Positions 27,159-36,400 of a stretch of 64,000 bases of DNA are shown in pieces (within the stretch, counting starts at the first letter, position 1; the number at the start of each line of letters is the position of its first letter). The stretch is from JAVJSD01 sp040219575 (GTDB lineage: Bacteria > Planctomycetota > Planctomycetia > Pirellulales > Pirellulaceae), in contig JAVJSD010000044.1 in NCBI GenBank assembly GCA_040219575.1, forward strand, positions 47,726-111,725. The letters run 5' to 3'. Under the pieces are notes generated by a model. The model was not told the DNA's origin, did no database searches, and worked only from the letters and a program-made list of their open reading frames with translations. A program made the translations under genes and the position numbers.

Positions 27159-27914
27159 CTACACGACGCGGCGGCGTTCTTTCTCCAGTCGTTCGGCCAG
27201 GAAGTCGATCGCCCTGGCCGCCATGCTGTTGTAGTAAGGATAACCGTGTCCGCCGGCGACGGTCTCCAGGTCGCAGGTGAAGGGGACGCCCAGCGAGGCG
27301 AGCTTCATCCGCAACCGGTCGGCGCTCTCGAACCACCGCTCGTCGGTCGGGTCGCAGCAGAAAAACTGGTGCCGCGGCCAGTTCAGCGGATGAATATGCA
27401 GCAGCGCCGTGTCCTGTCGGGCGGCTTCCGGTTCGGAGTACATCAAGGGAATCGTCTGCTCTTCGTCCTCGTAGTAACGCGTGTGGTAGTCGACGGCGGG
27501 CGAGATGGCGGCCACCACGGGAAACGTGTCGGGGTGTTTGTAGGCGAAGCGGAGCGCCCCCTGGCCGCCCATGCTGGTTCCCAGCAGGCCGATCTTGGGC
27601 GGCCCGGCGCCGTAGCGCTGCCGGACCCAGGGGAGCACGCGGTCGAGCAGGTGTCGCTCGGCGGTCACCTGGGGATCGAATTCCTGGCAGATGACATCGG
27701 TCCACCAACTCCGCTGGGTGACGGGGGCCACCACCGGCAGGCCGTGGCGGGCGAAGGCCTCGACGAAGGGCTGCTTATCGACCAGCCGCCCCAGATGCAC
27801 GCCGTGCAGGTAGATCACGACGTAGCCGTGTTCGTTTCGCCGCGGCGGTTCGTACAGGTCGCACGGATGGCCGGCGATCGTCTCTTCGGTCCAGGTTCCC
27901 GGATGTTCGCTCAC
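27159..27914 (-). CDS. Alpha/beta hydrolase (esterase-like)
   Basis: The 251-residue hydrolase has the nucleophile elbow GTSMGGQGALRFAYKHPDTF, an upstream strand GYVVIYLHGVHLG and a late His in AGGHGYPYYNSMA. The Asp is probably in FCCDPTDERWFES. It resembles esterase D/S-formylglutathione hydrolase-like proteins. No signal peptide, so cytosolic. It is the first gene of a pair with the S41 protease. Substrate unknown. Confidence 0.85.
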   Translation of the reverse strand: MSEHPGTWTEETIAGHPCDLYEPPRRNEHGYVVIYLHGVHLGRLVDKQPFVEAFARHGLPVVAPVTQRSWWTDVICQEFDPQVTAERHLLDRVLPWVRQRYGAGPPKIGLLGTSMGGQGALRFAYKHPDTFPVVAAISPAVDYHTRYYEDEEQTIPLMYSEPEAARQDTALLHIHPLNWPRHQFFCCDPTDERWFESADRLRMKLASLGVPFTCDLETVAGGHGYPYYNSMAARAIDFLAERLEKERRRVV

Positions 27915-28059
27915 AAGGCTTCCCTTGAGGGGGACTCGATCGCAACTTGCGATGAGTTCATTATTTGCGCAATCGGACGCCTTGGCCAGTCCCGGTCCGC
28001 TGCCGGCTGTGAGCTAGATTTGTGGAGATGGTCCCCGTCCCCGGTCTCTGAGAAATGCG

Positions 28060-28587
28060 GTGTTCATGTCGATCCTGCCTCACCGACGGAAGCACTCCCT
28101 TGCTTGCGCCGCGGGCTCGCCCCGTTGGCGGCGCCCCATGCGCGGCGGGGTGTCGACGATGGAACTGGTGGTGGTGGTGCTGATCATGGGGATCATCGCC
28201 GCCGTCGCCGTGCCGACGTACCTCACCGCGCTGGCGCGGTACCGTTCGAGCAACGCGGCCCGGCGGATCGTCGCCGATTTGGAACTCGCCCGCCGGGAAG
28301 CGGGCATGGCCAGCGCCTCGCGGACGGTGACGTTCTCCAGCGCGGGGGAAAGCTACACGCTGGCCGACGTGGCGGACCTGAATCGCGCCGGGGCGGTGTA
28401 CTCCGTCTCGCTGGACGACGACCCGTACTACGTCGACATCGTGTCGGTCGATCTGGGCGGCGACGAAGAGGTCGTCTTCGACGGATTCGGACAGGCCGAC
28501 AGCGGCGGCACGATCGTGGTCCGTAGCGGGGGCGTCGACAACACGATCGTCATCGACGCCGCCACGGGCCTGGCCACCGTGCTCTAA
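28060..28587 (+). CDS. Type II secretion/type IV pseudopilin (GspH-like)
   Basis: The prepilin signature GG-VSTMELVVVVLIMGIIAA has cleavage after Gly and Glu at position 5 of the mature protein, followed by the hydrophobic stem. The mature protein is about 145 residues with a beta-rich C-terminus (VVFDGFGQADSGGTIVVRSG), like GspH minor pseudopilins. The annotated start at 28060 gives a 31-residue leader. Its codons 12-21 come from a repeat arm of the TCCCTTGCTGGCGC family. A start at ATG 28138 (leader MRGG) is as likely. It would be processed by a prepilin peptidase and act in a pilus-like secretion machine with the genes at 30.0-33.0 kb. Confidence 0.82.
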   Translation: MFMSILPHRRKHSLACAAGSPRWRRPMRGGVSTMELVVVVLIMGIIAAVAVPTYLTALARYRSSNAARRIVADLELARREAGMASASRTVTFSSAGESYTLADVADLNRAGAVYSVSLDDDPYYVDIVSVDLGGDEEVVFDGFGQADSGGTIVVRSGGVDNTIVIDAATGLATVL

Positions 28588-28629
28588 CCGCCGCCGGCCT
28601 GGCGTCCGAATGTATGCGGATCCGAGTTG

Positions 28630-29691
28630 CTAGGGCGTGTTCTCGAACCCGAACAGCAAGAAGAATGCATCGATCGCATCGTAGTTGATGGTATCGTTGC
28701 TCCCGCCGCCGCCGCTGATGAGTGCGAAGCCGTCGATTGTCGATCCGCTGATCGTGAGGGTATCGTCGTCGCCTCCCTGCATCAGGATGACGGTGACGCC
28801 GTCGAGCGCACTCGTGTCGATCGTCAGATCGTCGTCGCCACCGCCGGTGGCGATGTATGTCGTGCCGTTGACGACGTTTCCGTACAGGAAGATCGAGTCG
28901 CCATCGCCGCCGGACATGATCAACCAGTCGCCGCCGGAGGGTGACTGCGGCGTTGCATTGAATTCGCCGAGAGTAATGCTGTCGCCGCCGCCGCCGCCGA
29001 TCACAATGACGTCGCCTGAGACGTCGTACGACGCGAAGTCGATGAAGTTCGTGCCGCCTCCGACGCGGACGTCGAAGTCGCCGGCAACCGTGCCCAGAAA
29101 GCCGTACACTTCGTCGTCGCCGCCGCCCATGCTGACGCTGTACGAGCCGCCCACGGACAGGTCGTCGTTGAAGATCAGATCGTTGCCCTGCCCGGTGCTG
29201 AGCGACAAGTCGCCGCCGGTGCTGACGCTGTTGATGAAAAACATGTCGGACAAGCCGGCGGCGGCCGACGAGGAGACCGAAGCCGAACCGGCAACGCCGA
29301 CGAACAGCAAGTCGACGGTATCGGAACCGCCCGCCGTCGCGATGCTCAAGTTGCCGCCGATGTTGGCGTCGAGCATCGACACGGTGTCGTCGCCGCCGCC
29401 CGTGCCGATGTCGAGGTTGCCGGCGATCGAGACGCCTGAGACCGATACCACGTCGCCGCCGCCGCCGGTCACGACCGAAATGTTCGTGACGCCGGTGAAG
29501 ACGCCGCTGGTATCGCCGCTCAGCGTAATCTCACCCGGCATGAGCTCTTCAATCGAAATCACATTGTCGGCCGCGTCGCCGGTGATTTGGAGGGTGTCGC
29601 CGACCAATTCGGCCATGACGGTCCCGGCCAGAACGGTCCTTTGCTCGAGAGCTTCAAAACCCAACCGACGTCGTTTGCGTGACACTGCCAT
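28630..29691 (-). CDS. Secreted Gly/Asp-rich repeat protein (beta-solenoid-like)
   Basis: The 353-residue protein begins MAVSRKRRRLGFEALEQRTV with LAG, the LEQR/LEPR-type N-terminus of planctomycete exported proteins. The rest is about ten to twelve repeats of roughly 22 residues, each a strand pattern ending in GGGDD: GTGGGDDTVSMLDANIGGNL, SMGGGDDEVYGFLG, ATGGGDDDLTIDTSALDG. These resemble calcium-binding RTX-type turns, although not the exact GGxGxD nonapeptide. It is probably a surface or extracellular solenoid. It lies antisense within the pseudopilin cluster, so it may be cargo or an insertion. Upstream AT-richer DNA (29692-30003) probably holds its promoter. Confidence 0.8.
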   Translation of the reverse strand: MAVSRKRRRLGFEALEQRTVLAGTVMAELVGDTLQITGDAADNVISIEELMPGEITLSGDTSGVFTGVTNISVVTGGGGDVVSVSGVSIAGNLDIGTGGGDDTVSMLDANIGGNLSIATAGGSDTVDLLFVGVAGSASVSSSAAAGLSDMFFINSVSTGGDLSLSTGQGNDLIFNDDLSVGGSYSVSMGGGDDEVYGFLGTVAGDFDVRVGGGTNFIDFASYDVSGDVIVIGGGGGDSITLGEFNATPQSPSGGDWLIMSGGDGDSIFLYGNVVNGTTYIATGGGDDDLTIDTSALDGVTVILMQGGDDDTLTISGSTIDGFALISGGGGSNDTINYDAIDAFFLLFGFENTP

Positions 29692-30003
29692 GTTTTAGCC
29701 TTTCGCATGCGGAAAAAGAGAAACTCGCCGACTGCCCAGCGGAGCGGCAACAAAGCGAAAAAACCGGCAGAAAGAGAAGAGCCAGCCCAGAGGAAGAGAT
29801 TTCCATGACCGTCTACCCAACGTCCTACCGGCCGAAAAATCTGCATATGCATCCTGAATTGCGAGAACAACTCAGACATTGCAGGATGGCCATATTAACA
29901 TCTGCAGGGGGGTGTGTCAGCGCGAAAAGTGGATTCAAAAGCTATGTTTTTTGAGGGGCGCAGCTCCCGACCGGAAATCTCGGCACACTTACGCGAGGTC
30001 GGC
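29692..30003. other. Divergent intergenic region between the solenoid protein and the PulJ-like gene
   Basis: This 312-bp spacer is AT-richer than its surroundings. It serves as upstream DNA for both divergent genes; no unambiguous promoter, repeat or riboswitch was recognised. Confidence 0.45.
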
Positions 30004-31134
30004 ATGAGGGGCATCTTAGGAACGGCCCAACGGGGAAATCGGCGGCGCGGCGGGTATTCCTTGATGGAATTGACCGTCAGCACGGCGGCGGCCTCGATGC
30101 TCGTGGCCGGTATCGGCTCGACGATCTACGTCGCCAGTCGGGCGGTCGGCGACGGCGATGGGGAGAGGGCCCCGGTGGTCGCCGGCTCGATGACCATCGA
30201 GCAACTCGCCTCCGACCTGCAGTACGCGGTGAATTTCACCGAACGCTCGGCGACGGCCGTGGAATTCACCGTGGCCGATCGCAACGGCGACGCCGCCTCG
30301 GAGACGATCCGCTACGAGTGGTCCGGCGCCCCGGGCGAACCGGTGACAAGGACCTTCAATGGCGGCGATCCGCAAACCGTGGCGGGAAACGTCCACGACT
30401 TCGATCTCGACTACCGCGTCCAAACCGTGACCCAGATTACGGAGTCGGCCGGCGGCAGCACCGAAAGCGCCGAGATGTTGCTGGCCTCGTTCACCGGCTG
30501 GTCGGGAGTTACGCCGACGGAAGCGTATCGCCCGCTGACCTCCACTTCCTGGGTGACCGAGTATTTCGAACCGACGTGGCCGGTGGACGCCGACCAACTG
30601 AACATCACGCGGGTCCGCGTGATGCTGGCCAAGTCCGCGGACCCGGGCGACCTTTCGGTGGGCATCCACGCCGCTTCGGGAGGCACGGGCCCCGCACCCG
30701 AAACGACACCGATCGGCACGGTGCAGACCGTTTCCGGCGCGGGACTGACCAGCACCTACGAGTGGCAGGAAATCACTTTCAGTGATGTCGCGCTCACGAA
30801 CGCCTCGTCGGGGTACAACATCGTGCTCAAGGGCGTCGGCAGCGGCGCACGGGTGCGGTATTACCTGGGCGCGACCGCTCCGGCCGACAGCACCGTGTAT
30901 CTGTACACGAGCAGTTCGGGTTCGAGTTGGGCGCCCAGTGCATCGGTGCAGGCGCGCTACGACGTGCCGTTCTACGTCTATGGCACGTACACCAGCAGCA
31001 CGCCGACGGAGACGACGACCGAACGCTATTTCATTCGCTCGATCGGCATCGGCCTGCAGGTCGGCAGCGACGCCGACGGACGGATCGAGTCCGGCTCGGA
31101 GGTGCTCAACGCGCCCGAGGTGGCCGGTCCATGA
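30004..31134 (+). CDS. Prepilin-type protein (PulJ/GspJ-like) with a long inserted domain
   Basis: The 376-residue protein has leader MRGILGTAQRGNRRRGG followed by YSLMELTVSTAAASMLVAGI, with Glu at mature position 5. Residues 50-140 resemble the usual pseudopilin head (MTIEQLASDLQYAVNFTERS). From about residue 150 an extra beta-rich domain (TSTSWVTEYFEPTWPVDADQ to FYVYGTYTSSTPTETTTERY) looks like a carbohydrate-binding jelly roll. The ATG at 30004 has GAGG six bases upstream; the longer frame from 29914 lacks one. Its stop overlaps the next start (ATGA). Confidence 0.85.
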   Translation: MRGILGTAQRGNRRRGGYSLMELTVSTAAASMLVAGIGSTIYVASRAVGDGDGERAPVVAGSMTIEQLASDLQYAVNFTERSATAVEFTVADRNGDAASETIRYEWSGAPGEPVTRTFNGGDPQTVAGNVHDFDLDYRVQTVTQITESAGGSTESAEMLLASFTGWSGVTPTEAYRPLTSTSWVTEYFEPTWPVDADQLNITRVRVMLAKSADPGDLSVGIHAASGGTGPAPETTPIGTVQTVSGAGLTSTYEWQEITFSDVALTNASSGYNIVLKGVGSGARVRYYLGATAPADSTVYLYTSSSGSSWAPSASVQARYDVPFYVYGTYTSSTPTETTTERYFIRSIGIGLQVGSDADGRIESGSEVLNAPEVAGP

Positions 31135-31688
31135 TCCGTTCTCATGCGAACAAGAACGCCGAGGCGCCCGGCGATCGGGCGTGCGATTGGCGGTCTGGGT
31201 TCAGCCTGCTGGAAGTGGTGGTGGCGACGCTGATCGTGGGGCTGCTGATGCTCGCGGCGCTGGAGTCGTTGGGGGCCATCACGCGGGGACAAGGTTACGT
31301 CGCCCAACGGAGCCGCGGTTGGCTGCTGGCGCAGGACATGATGGCCGAAGTGCTCGACCGCGGTTACCAGGAGCCGGACGACGCCCCGCTGTTCGGGCGG
31401 GAAGGGTCGGAGTCGTCGGCCAATCGCGGCGACTACGACGACACCGACGACTACCACGGTTGGGTCGCCTCGCCGCCGCAATCGAAAGACGGCGCGGTGA
31501 TGAGCAACCTGACCGATTGGGAGCGTCGGGTGACCGTCGAGCGCGTCAGCACGGCCGACCTGGTGACCGGCGTCGCCAGCGAAGAGGGGCTGCGGCGAGT
31601 GACCGTCGACGTCCGCTACAACGGCGTTTCGGTGGTCAAGCTCGTCACGCTCCGCGCCAAAGCCTGGAAGGAGCCCCCCTTTGACTAA
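31131..31688 (+). CDS. Prepilin-type protein (GspI/PulG-like)
   Basis: The 185-residue protein has leader MIRSHANKNAEAPGDRACDW, then RSG and mature FSLLEVVVATLIVGLLMLAA with Glu at position 5. The head region is acidic in the middle (NRGDYDDTDDYHGWV) and ends with beta-strands (LRRVTVDVRYNGVSVVKLVT). Overlaps at both ends (ATGA with the preceding gene; 8 bp with the following) show tight translational coupling. Confidence 0.87.
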   Translation: MIRSHANKNAEAPGDRACDWRSGFSLLEVVVATLIVGLLMLAALESLGAITRGQGYVAQRSRGWLLAQDMMAEVLDRGYQEPDDAPLFGREGSESSANRGDYDDTDDYHGWVASPPQSKDGAVMSNLTDWERRVTVERVSTADLVTGVASEEGLRRVTVDVRYNGVSVVKLVTLRAKAWKEPPFD

Positions 31689-32970
31689 TCGACAACTATC
31701 GACTGAGTGCCACTGGCGGTTAGGTTGCCGCCGTCGCGGCAGCGCGCTGTTGATCGTTGTGGGAGCGGCCATGATTGTGGCGTTGCTCGGGCTGGTGGGA
31801 CTGATGAGCCTGCGGATTCAGCGGCGCGTGGTCGAGGATACGGTCGATACGGCGGAAGCCCGGGTCGCCGCGCAGGCCGCTATTGAAGTCGGCCTAATGC
31901 GGATCGCCAAGGACGACGATTGGCGGACGACGTACGCCGACGGCGTGTGGATCAGCGACCAGTCGTTGGGCGAGGGGACGTTCACGCTGGAAGGCCACGA
32001 TCCCGTCGACGGCGACCTGGCCGACGACGACACCGACGATATTGTGCTGACCGGCATCGGCGTGAAGGGCGACGCCCGCCAGAAAATGCAGGTGCGGCTG
32101 ATCCCGGAACTGCGCGGAGTCGAGGCGCTCGAAACCTCGCTGTTCGCCGCCGGCACGATGACGCTGACCGCGGCGACGGTCCAATCGGACGGGATCCTGG
32201 GGGCCAACGCCGCCGTGACCGCCTCGAGCGCGACCGTCAACGCCAACGTCGAATCCGGCACGACGATCTCGGGCAGCACCTACAACGGCGACCAAACCGC
32301 GGGATACGACAACCGCACCGTGCCGCCCGATTCGGTGAGTTCGCCGTATTCGGCCTCCGGCGTCTTCATCGACGTCTCGCTGCTGCCCGCTTCGAGCGGC
32401 AACCGGTACCTACGCGACCTCGTGCTCAGCCCGAATTCGAACCCCTATGGGGCGGCGCATGCGCAAGGTGTGTACGTGATCGACTGCCAGTCGACGAAAA
32501 TCGTGATCAGCAACGTGCGGATCGTGGGCACGTTGGTGCTGCTCAACTGCCATCCCAACACCCCGGTCGAGATCGCGGACAGCGTCAACTGGGCGACGGG
32601 CGTCTCGAACTACCCGGCGCTGGTCATCGACGGCCACCTCAATCTCGCGTTCACCCAGAACCCCCTCGACGAGTCGACGGTTCCGGTCAACTACAATCCC
32701 GCCGGCACGCCGTACAACGCGGCGGCGGACAGCGACACCGTGGATACCTATCCCTCGGCGATTCAAGGACTTGTCTACGCCGCCGGCAATATCACTGTCT
32801 CGAACCACCCCGCCGTCGAGGGCGCCGTAGTATCGGGCGGCAATGTGGTGGTCACCGGCCAACTCGATCTCGTCTACGACGACATCTATCTCACCAATCC
32901 GCCGCCGGGCTTCCTCGACAAGACCAAGCTCACGATCTCGCCCGGAAGCTGGAGCAAGGACGTGGATTAG
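31681..32970 (+). CDS. PilX/GspK-like pilus assembly protein with a beta-helix-like body
   Basis: The 429-residue protein starts at TTG, overlapping the preceding gene. The N-terminus CRRRGSALLIVVGAAMIVAL has the PilX/GspK pattern without the classical G-xxxxE cleavage site. The body carries repeated strand segments (TMTLTAATVQSDGILGANAA, VIDCQSTKIVISNVRIVGTL, GNITVSNHPAVEGAVVSGGN) typical of a right-handed beta-helix. It would cap or initiate the pseudopilus. The cluster end is followed by a repeat-rich gap. Confidence 0.75.
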   Translation: MTNRQLSTECHWRLGCRRRGSALLIVVGAAMIVALLGLVGLMSLRIQRRVVEDTVDTAEARVAAQAAIEVGLMRIAKDDDWRTTYADGVWISDQSLGEGTFTLEGHDPVDGDLADDDTDDIVLTGIGVKGDARQKMQVRLIPELRGVEALETSLFAAGTMTLTAATVQSDGILGANAAVTASSATVNANVESGTTISGSTYNGDQTAGYDNRTVPPDSVSSPYSASGVFIDVSLLPASSGNRYLRDLVLSPNSNPYGAAHAQGVYVIDCQSTKIVISNVRIVGTLVLLNCHPNTPVEIADSVNWATGVSNYPALVIDGHLNLAFTQNPLDESTVPVNYNPAGTPYNAAADSDTVDTYPSAIQGLVYAAGNITVSNHPAVEGAVVSGGNVVVTGQLDLVYDDIYLTNPPPGFLDKTKLTISPGSWSKDVD

Positions 32971-33028
32971 GCCTTATTCGGCTTCCTACGTCCGAGTTTG
33001 CTCGGTGGCGACCTACAGAATTCGCCGT

Positions 33029-33051
33029 AGCCGACGCTGCCAGCGTCGGTG
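33029..33051. repeat. Single hairpin arm, GTAGCCGACGCTGCC family
   Basis: GTAGCCGACGCTGCCAGCGT followed by CGG is a self-complementary arm, identical to the left arm at 33168. It sits in the gap 32971-33400, which otherwise holds only the two elements below and no gene. Confidence 0.65.
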
Positions 33052-33089
33052 AGCGCCACGAACTTTCGGGCGCGCTTGGGAAAACAGTG

Positions 33090-33152
33090 GTCGCGGAAGT
33101 CGCCAGACCTCCGACAGTTCACGTTCATCGGAATTCTGGCGAATTCCGCTAC
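33090..33152. repeat. Full two-armed element, variant with GCCA/TGGC loops
   Basis: The left arm has GGAAGTC-GCCA-GACCTCC and the right arm GGAATTC-TGGC-GAATTCC followed by GCTAC. Compared with the GTGA/TCAC copies, both loops have changed together, keeping arm-to-arm complementarity. Confidence 0.75.
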
Positions 33153-33167
33153 GAAAAAGAGCAGCCC

Positions 33168-33214
33168 GTAGCCGACGCTGCCAGCGTCGGCGGCGATGCT
33201 GGCAGCATCGGCTA
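33168..33214. repeat. Full two-armed element, GTAGCCGACGCTGCC family
   Basis: The left arm has CGACGCT-GCC-AGCGTCG and the right arm CGATGCT-GGC-AGCATCG, bounded by GTAGC and GCTAC. Both arms fold individually and pair with each other; single-arm copies are at 1277 and 33029. Confidence 0.8.
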
Positions 33215-33400
33215 CGATCACGCGGAGGCACTCGGCCAAGTGGATACGGTCAGGCAGTGCCTGACCTCCAGACCGATTGGAACTTTCCGCGTCTGAGGTA
33301 CGTCCCATCTCCTGACTCGTCTTCACGGCCGCGACGCTCAGTGCTCAATGCTTAGAGGTCTGCGCGTCGCCAGGGACCTGACTAACAGGAGACTAGAGAC

Positions 33401-36400
33401 ATGGCGCTCGCCGGCAAATCATCGAGATCGTGGGAAATTTTCATTGCTACGCTGGGGATTGGTTTGCTGGTCTCGCTGGCGGCCGCAACGGCGCTGCTCG
33501 CGCAAGCGCCCGCCGCGGAGAAGCCCGCCGGCGACAAGCCTGCCGAAAAGCCGGCCGAGGTCGACAAGTTCGCCGGGGTCGAGAAGAACGTCACCCAGGG
33601 GGCCCTGCGGATCGCCGGCAAGGAGGGCGGACTGGTCGAGTGCCCGCTCGAGCACACCGACGTGCAGGCCGACGTCTCCGGCTTCATCGCCCGCGTGAAG
33701 GTCACGCAGACCTTCCACAATCCCACCGACGAAAAGATCGAGGCCGTCTACGTCTTCCCGCTGCCCCACGAGGCGGCCGTCGACGACATGACGATGAAAA
33801 TCGGCGAGCGGAAGATCGTGGGCGTTATCAAGCGCCGCGCCGACGCCCGCCGCATCTACGAAGAGGCCCTGCACAGCGGTCAGACCGCCGCCCTGCTGGA
33901 GCAGGAGCGCCCCAACATCTTCACGCAGTCGGTCGGCAACATCGGCCCCGGCGAGCGAATCGACATCGAAATTTCGTATGTCGACGTGTTGAAGTACGAC
34001 ATGGGAACGTACGAGTTTCACTACCCGATGGTGGTTGGTCCGCGTTACATCCCCGGCAACACGCCCAGTGGACCCGCCGTTCCCGACGCCGAGCGGATCA
34101 GCCCGCCTGTGCTCAAGCCGGAGCAGCGGACCGGGCACGACGTGAGCATCGCCGTGAATCTCGACGCCGGCGTGCCGATTCACGGCCTGACCAGCGCCAA
34201 TCACAAGGTGCACACCCTCGAAAAAGGCGACCGCGCCGCGCGGGTCCGCCTGCTGCAGGAAGACTCGATCCCCAACAAGGATTTCGTGCTGCGGTACGAC
34301 GTGATGGGCGAGAAGCCCGAGATGGCGGTGCTGTCGCACACGGGCAAGTATTCCCAGGACGCCCGGCGATTGGGCGACGGCTACTTCATGCTGATGATCC
34401 AGCCCAAGGAAGACGAACGGCTGAAGAAGAGCCCGCCGCGGGAAGTGGTGTTCCTGGTCGACGTCTCTGGTTCGATGCGGGGCGAGCCGACCGACAAGGT
34501 CCGCGGGGCGATGCAGCAGATGCTGAAGTTGTGCCGCGAGAAGGACACCGTGCAGGTCGTCACCTTCGCGGGACAGGCGAACCAGTTGTTCGAGCGTCCC
34601 GTGCCGGTGAACGAGGAGAACATCGGCAGGGCGCTGGCCTTCGCCGACGCCCAGCGCGGCAGCGGGGGGACGGAGATGCTCAAGGGCGTGACGATGGCCA
34701 TGGACCAGCCGGTCGATGAGGAACGGATCCGCATCATCGTCATGCTCACCGACGGCTACATCGGCAACGAGGCCCAGATCATCGAACATGTCGGCAAGCG
34801 CTGCGGCGACCGGATTCGCTTCTGGGCCGTCGGCGTCGGGCAATCGCCCAACATGTTCCTCATCGACGGCGTCGCCCGTCAAGGCGGCGGCATGGGCAAG
34901 AAGCTCGGCCTGAAAGACGACACCGCCGCGCTCACCACCGAGGTGATGACGCGCATCCAGCGGGCGCAACTGGCCGACGTTTACATCGACTGGGGCGACC
35001 TGCAGGTGTTGGAGACCTACCCGGCCCGTCTGCCCGAGTTGTGGGCCGGCCGACCGGTGATCGTTTACGGCCGCTACACCAAGGGGGGCGCGGGACAGAT
35101 CACCGTCAGCGGCAACGTCGAGGGCGAAGCAGTGCAGTGGCCGCTCGACGTGACGCTCTCGGCCGCGCAGCCCAAGCACGACGTGCTGGCCAAGGTCTGG
35201 GCCCGGCAGAAGATCGAAGACCTGATGCAGTCGGCCTACTACGGCGATTCACCGGCGGTGGAGGAAGAAGTCACCGCCATGGCCCTCGACTATCGCCTGA
35301 TGAGCCAGTACACGAGCTTCGTGGCGGTCGACGCCGACAGCGCCCCGTCCGAAGCGCCGGCTTCGCCGCCCCGGCGGATGATGGTGCCGGTGCCGCTTCC
35401 CGAAGGCACGCAGTGGGAAGGTTTCTTCGGCGAACGCCTGGCAGACTTTGAAGTGGCTGGCAACGACGTCGCCCGAGACCGCTACGCGTTGTCGGTCATG
35501 TCGCCCACGCCGGCCGCCGGCCTGGCGTTCAGCTCCAAGATGCCCGCCGCTCCGATGTACGGTCGCGCGGCAGCGACGCCTGTCCGAGGGCGCGCCCTGA
35601 AGCAGGTTGTGGACGGCTTGCAGAGTGTGAATCGTCTCAGCGAACTGCGGCGCTCGGCAGCCCCCGGCCCTGGCGGCGGTTTCGGTGGAGGCGGAGGTTT
35701 CGGCGGACGACCTAGCGGCGCCAACTACCATGGCGCGACGTTTGGTTTCGCCTATAACCGACCCAACGGAGCCGGCAACGGAATCAACGCCCGCAAGTCG
35801 CTGCAGGCCGCCACGGAGGAGAAGCTCAGCGAAAGCGAGTCGTCGTTCGACGCCGCCTACACGCAGCAAGCGCTCTACGCTCAGGCGCAAAAGTTTGTCG
35901 AACTCGCTCAGCAGGCGGCCAAGCAAGGCCAGCAGCTGCAACAGGCCGGCAAGCTCGACGAGTCGCGGTTGGCCTACTTGCGGGCCGTGCTGCTCGATAG
36001 CGCCGCCGCCAACTTCGGGCTATCAAACGGCGAAGTCGCCGGCGAGGCGATGGCAGCGGTCGAGGAGTTGCACGACAAGCAGGTGGCGGCCTGGAAGAAG
36101 GACCTGCCCGCGCTCGACAAACGGCTCGACCTGATCTTGCGCGACGTTTCGCTCGAAGAGGCTCTGCGACAGGTCGCCGAGGCGTCCGGACTGAAGATCG
36201 ATCTCGCGCCGGGGAGTCTCGACGACGCGGCGGCGATGACCGGTTCCAAGCCCCACGTTCACTTCCTCGACCTACGACGCGCCACCACGGCGCAGGCGCT
36301 CGATTGGCTGCTGCTGCCGGAGCGTCTCACCTGGCGCGTCGGCGCCGATCAGACGATCGCCGCCACGTCGGTCCGTCGCGACGCGGGCGACTCCGCCTGG

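Noticed and set aside
29692..29830. Possible cyclic-di-GMP riboswitch before the solenoid gene
   Set aside because: The conserved tetraloop and receptor bases could not be located on the minus strand.
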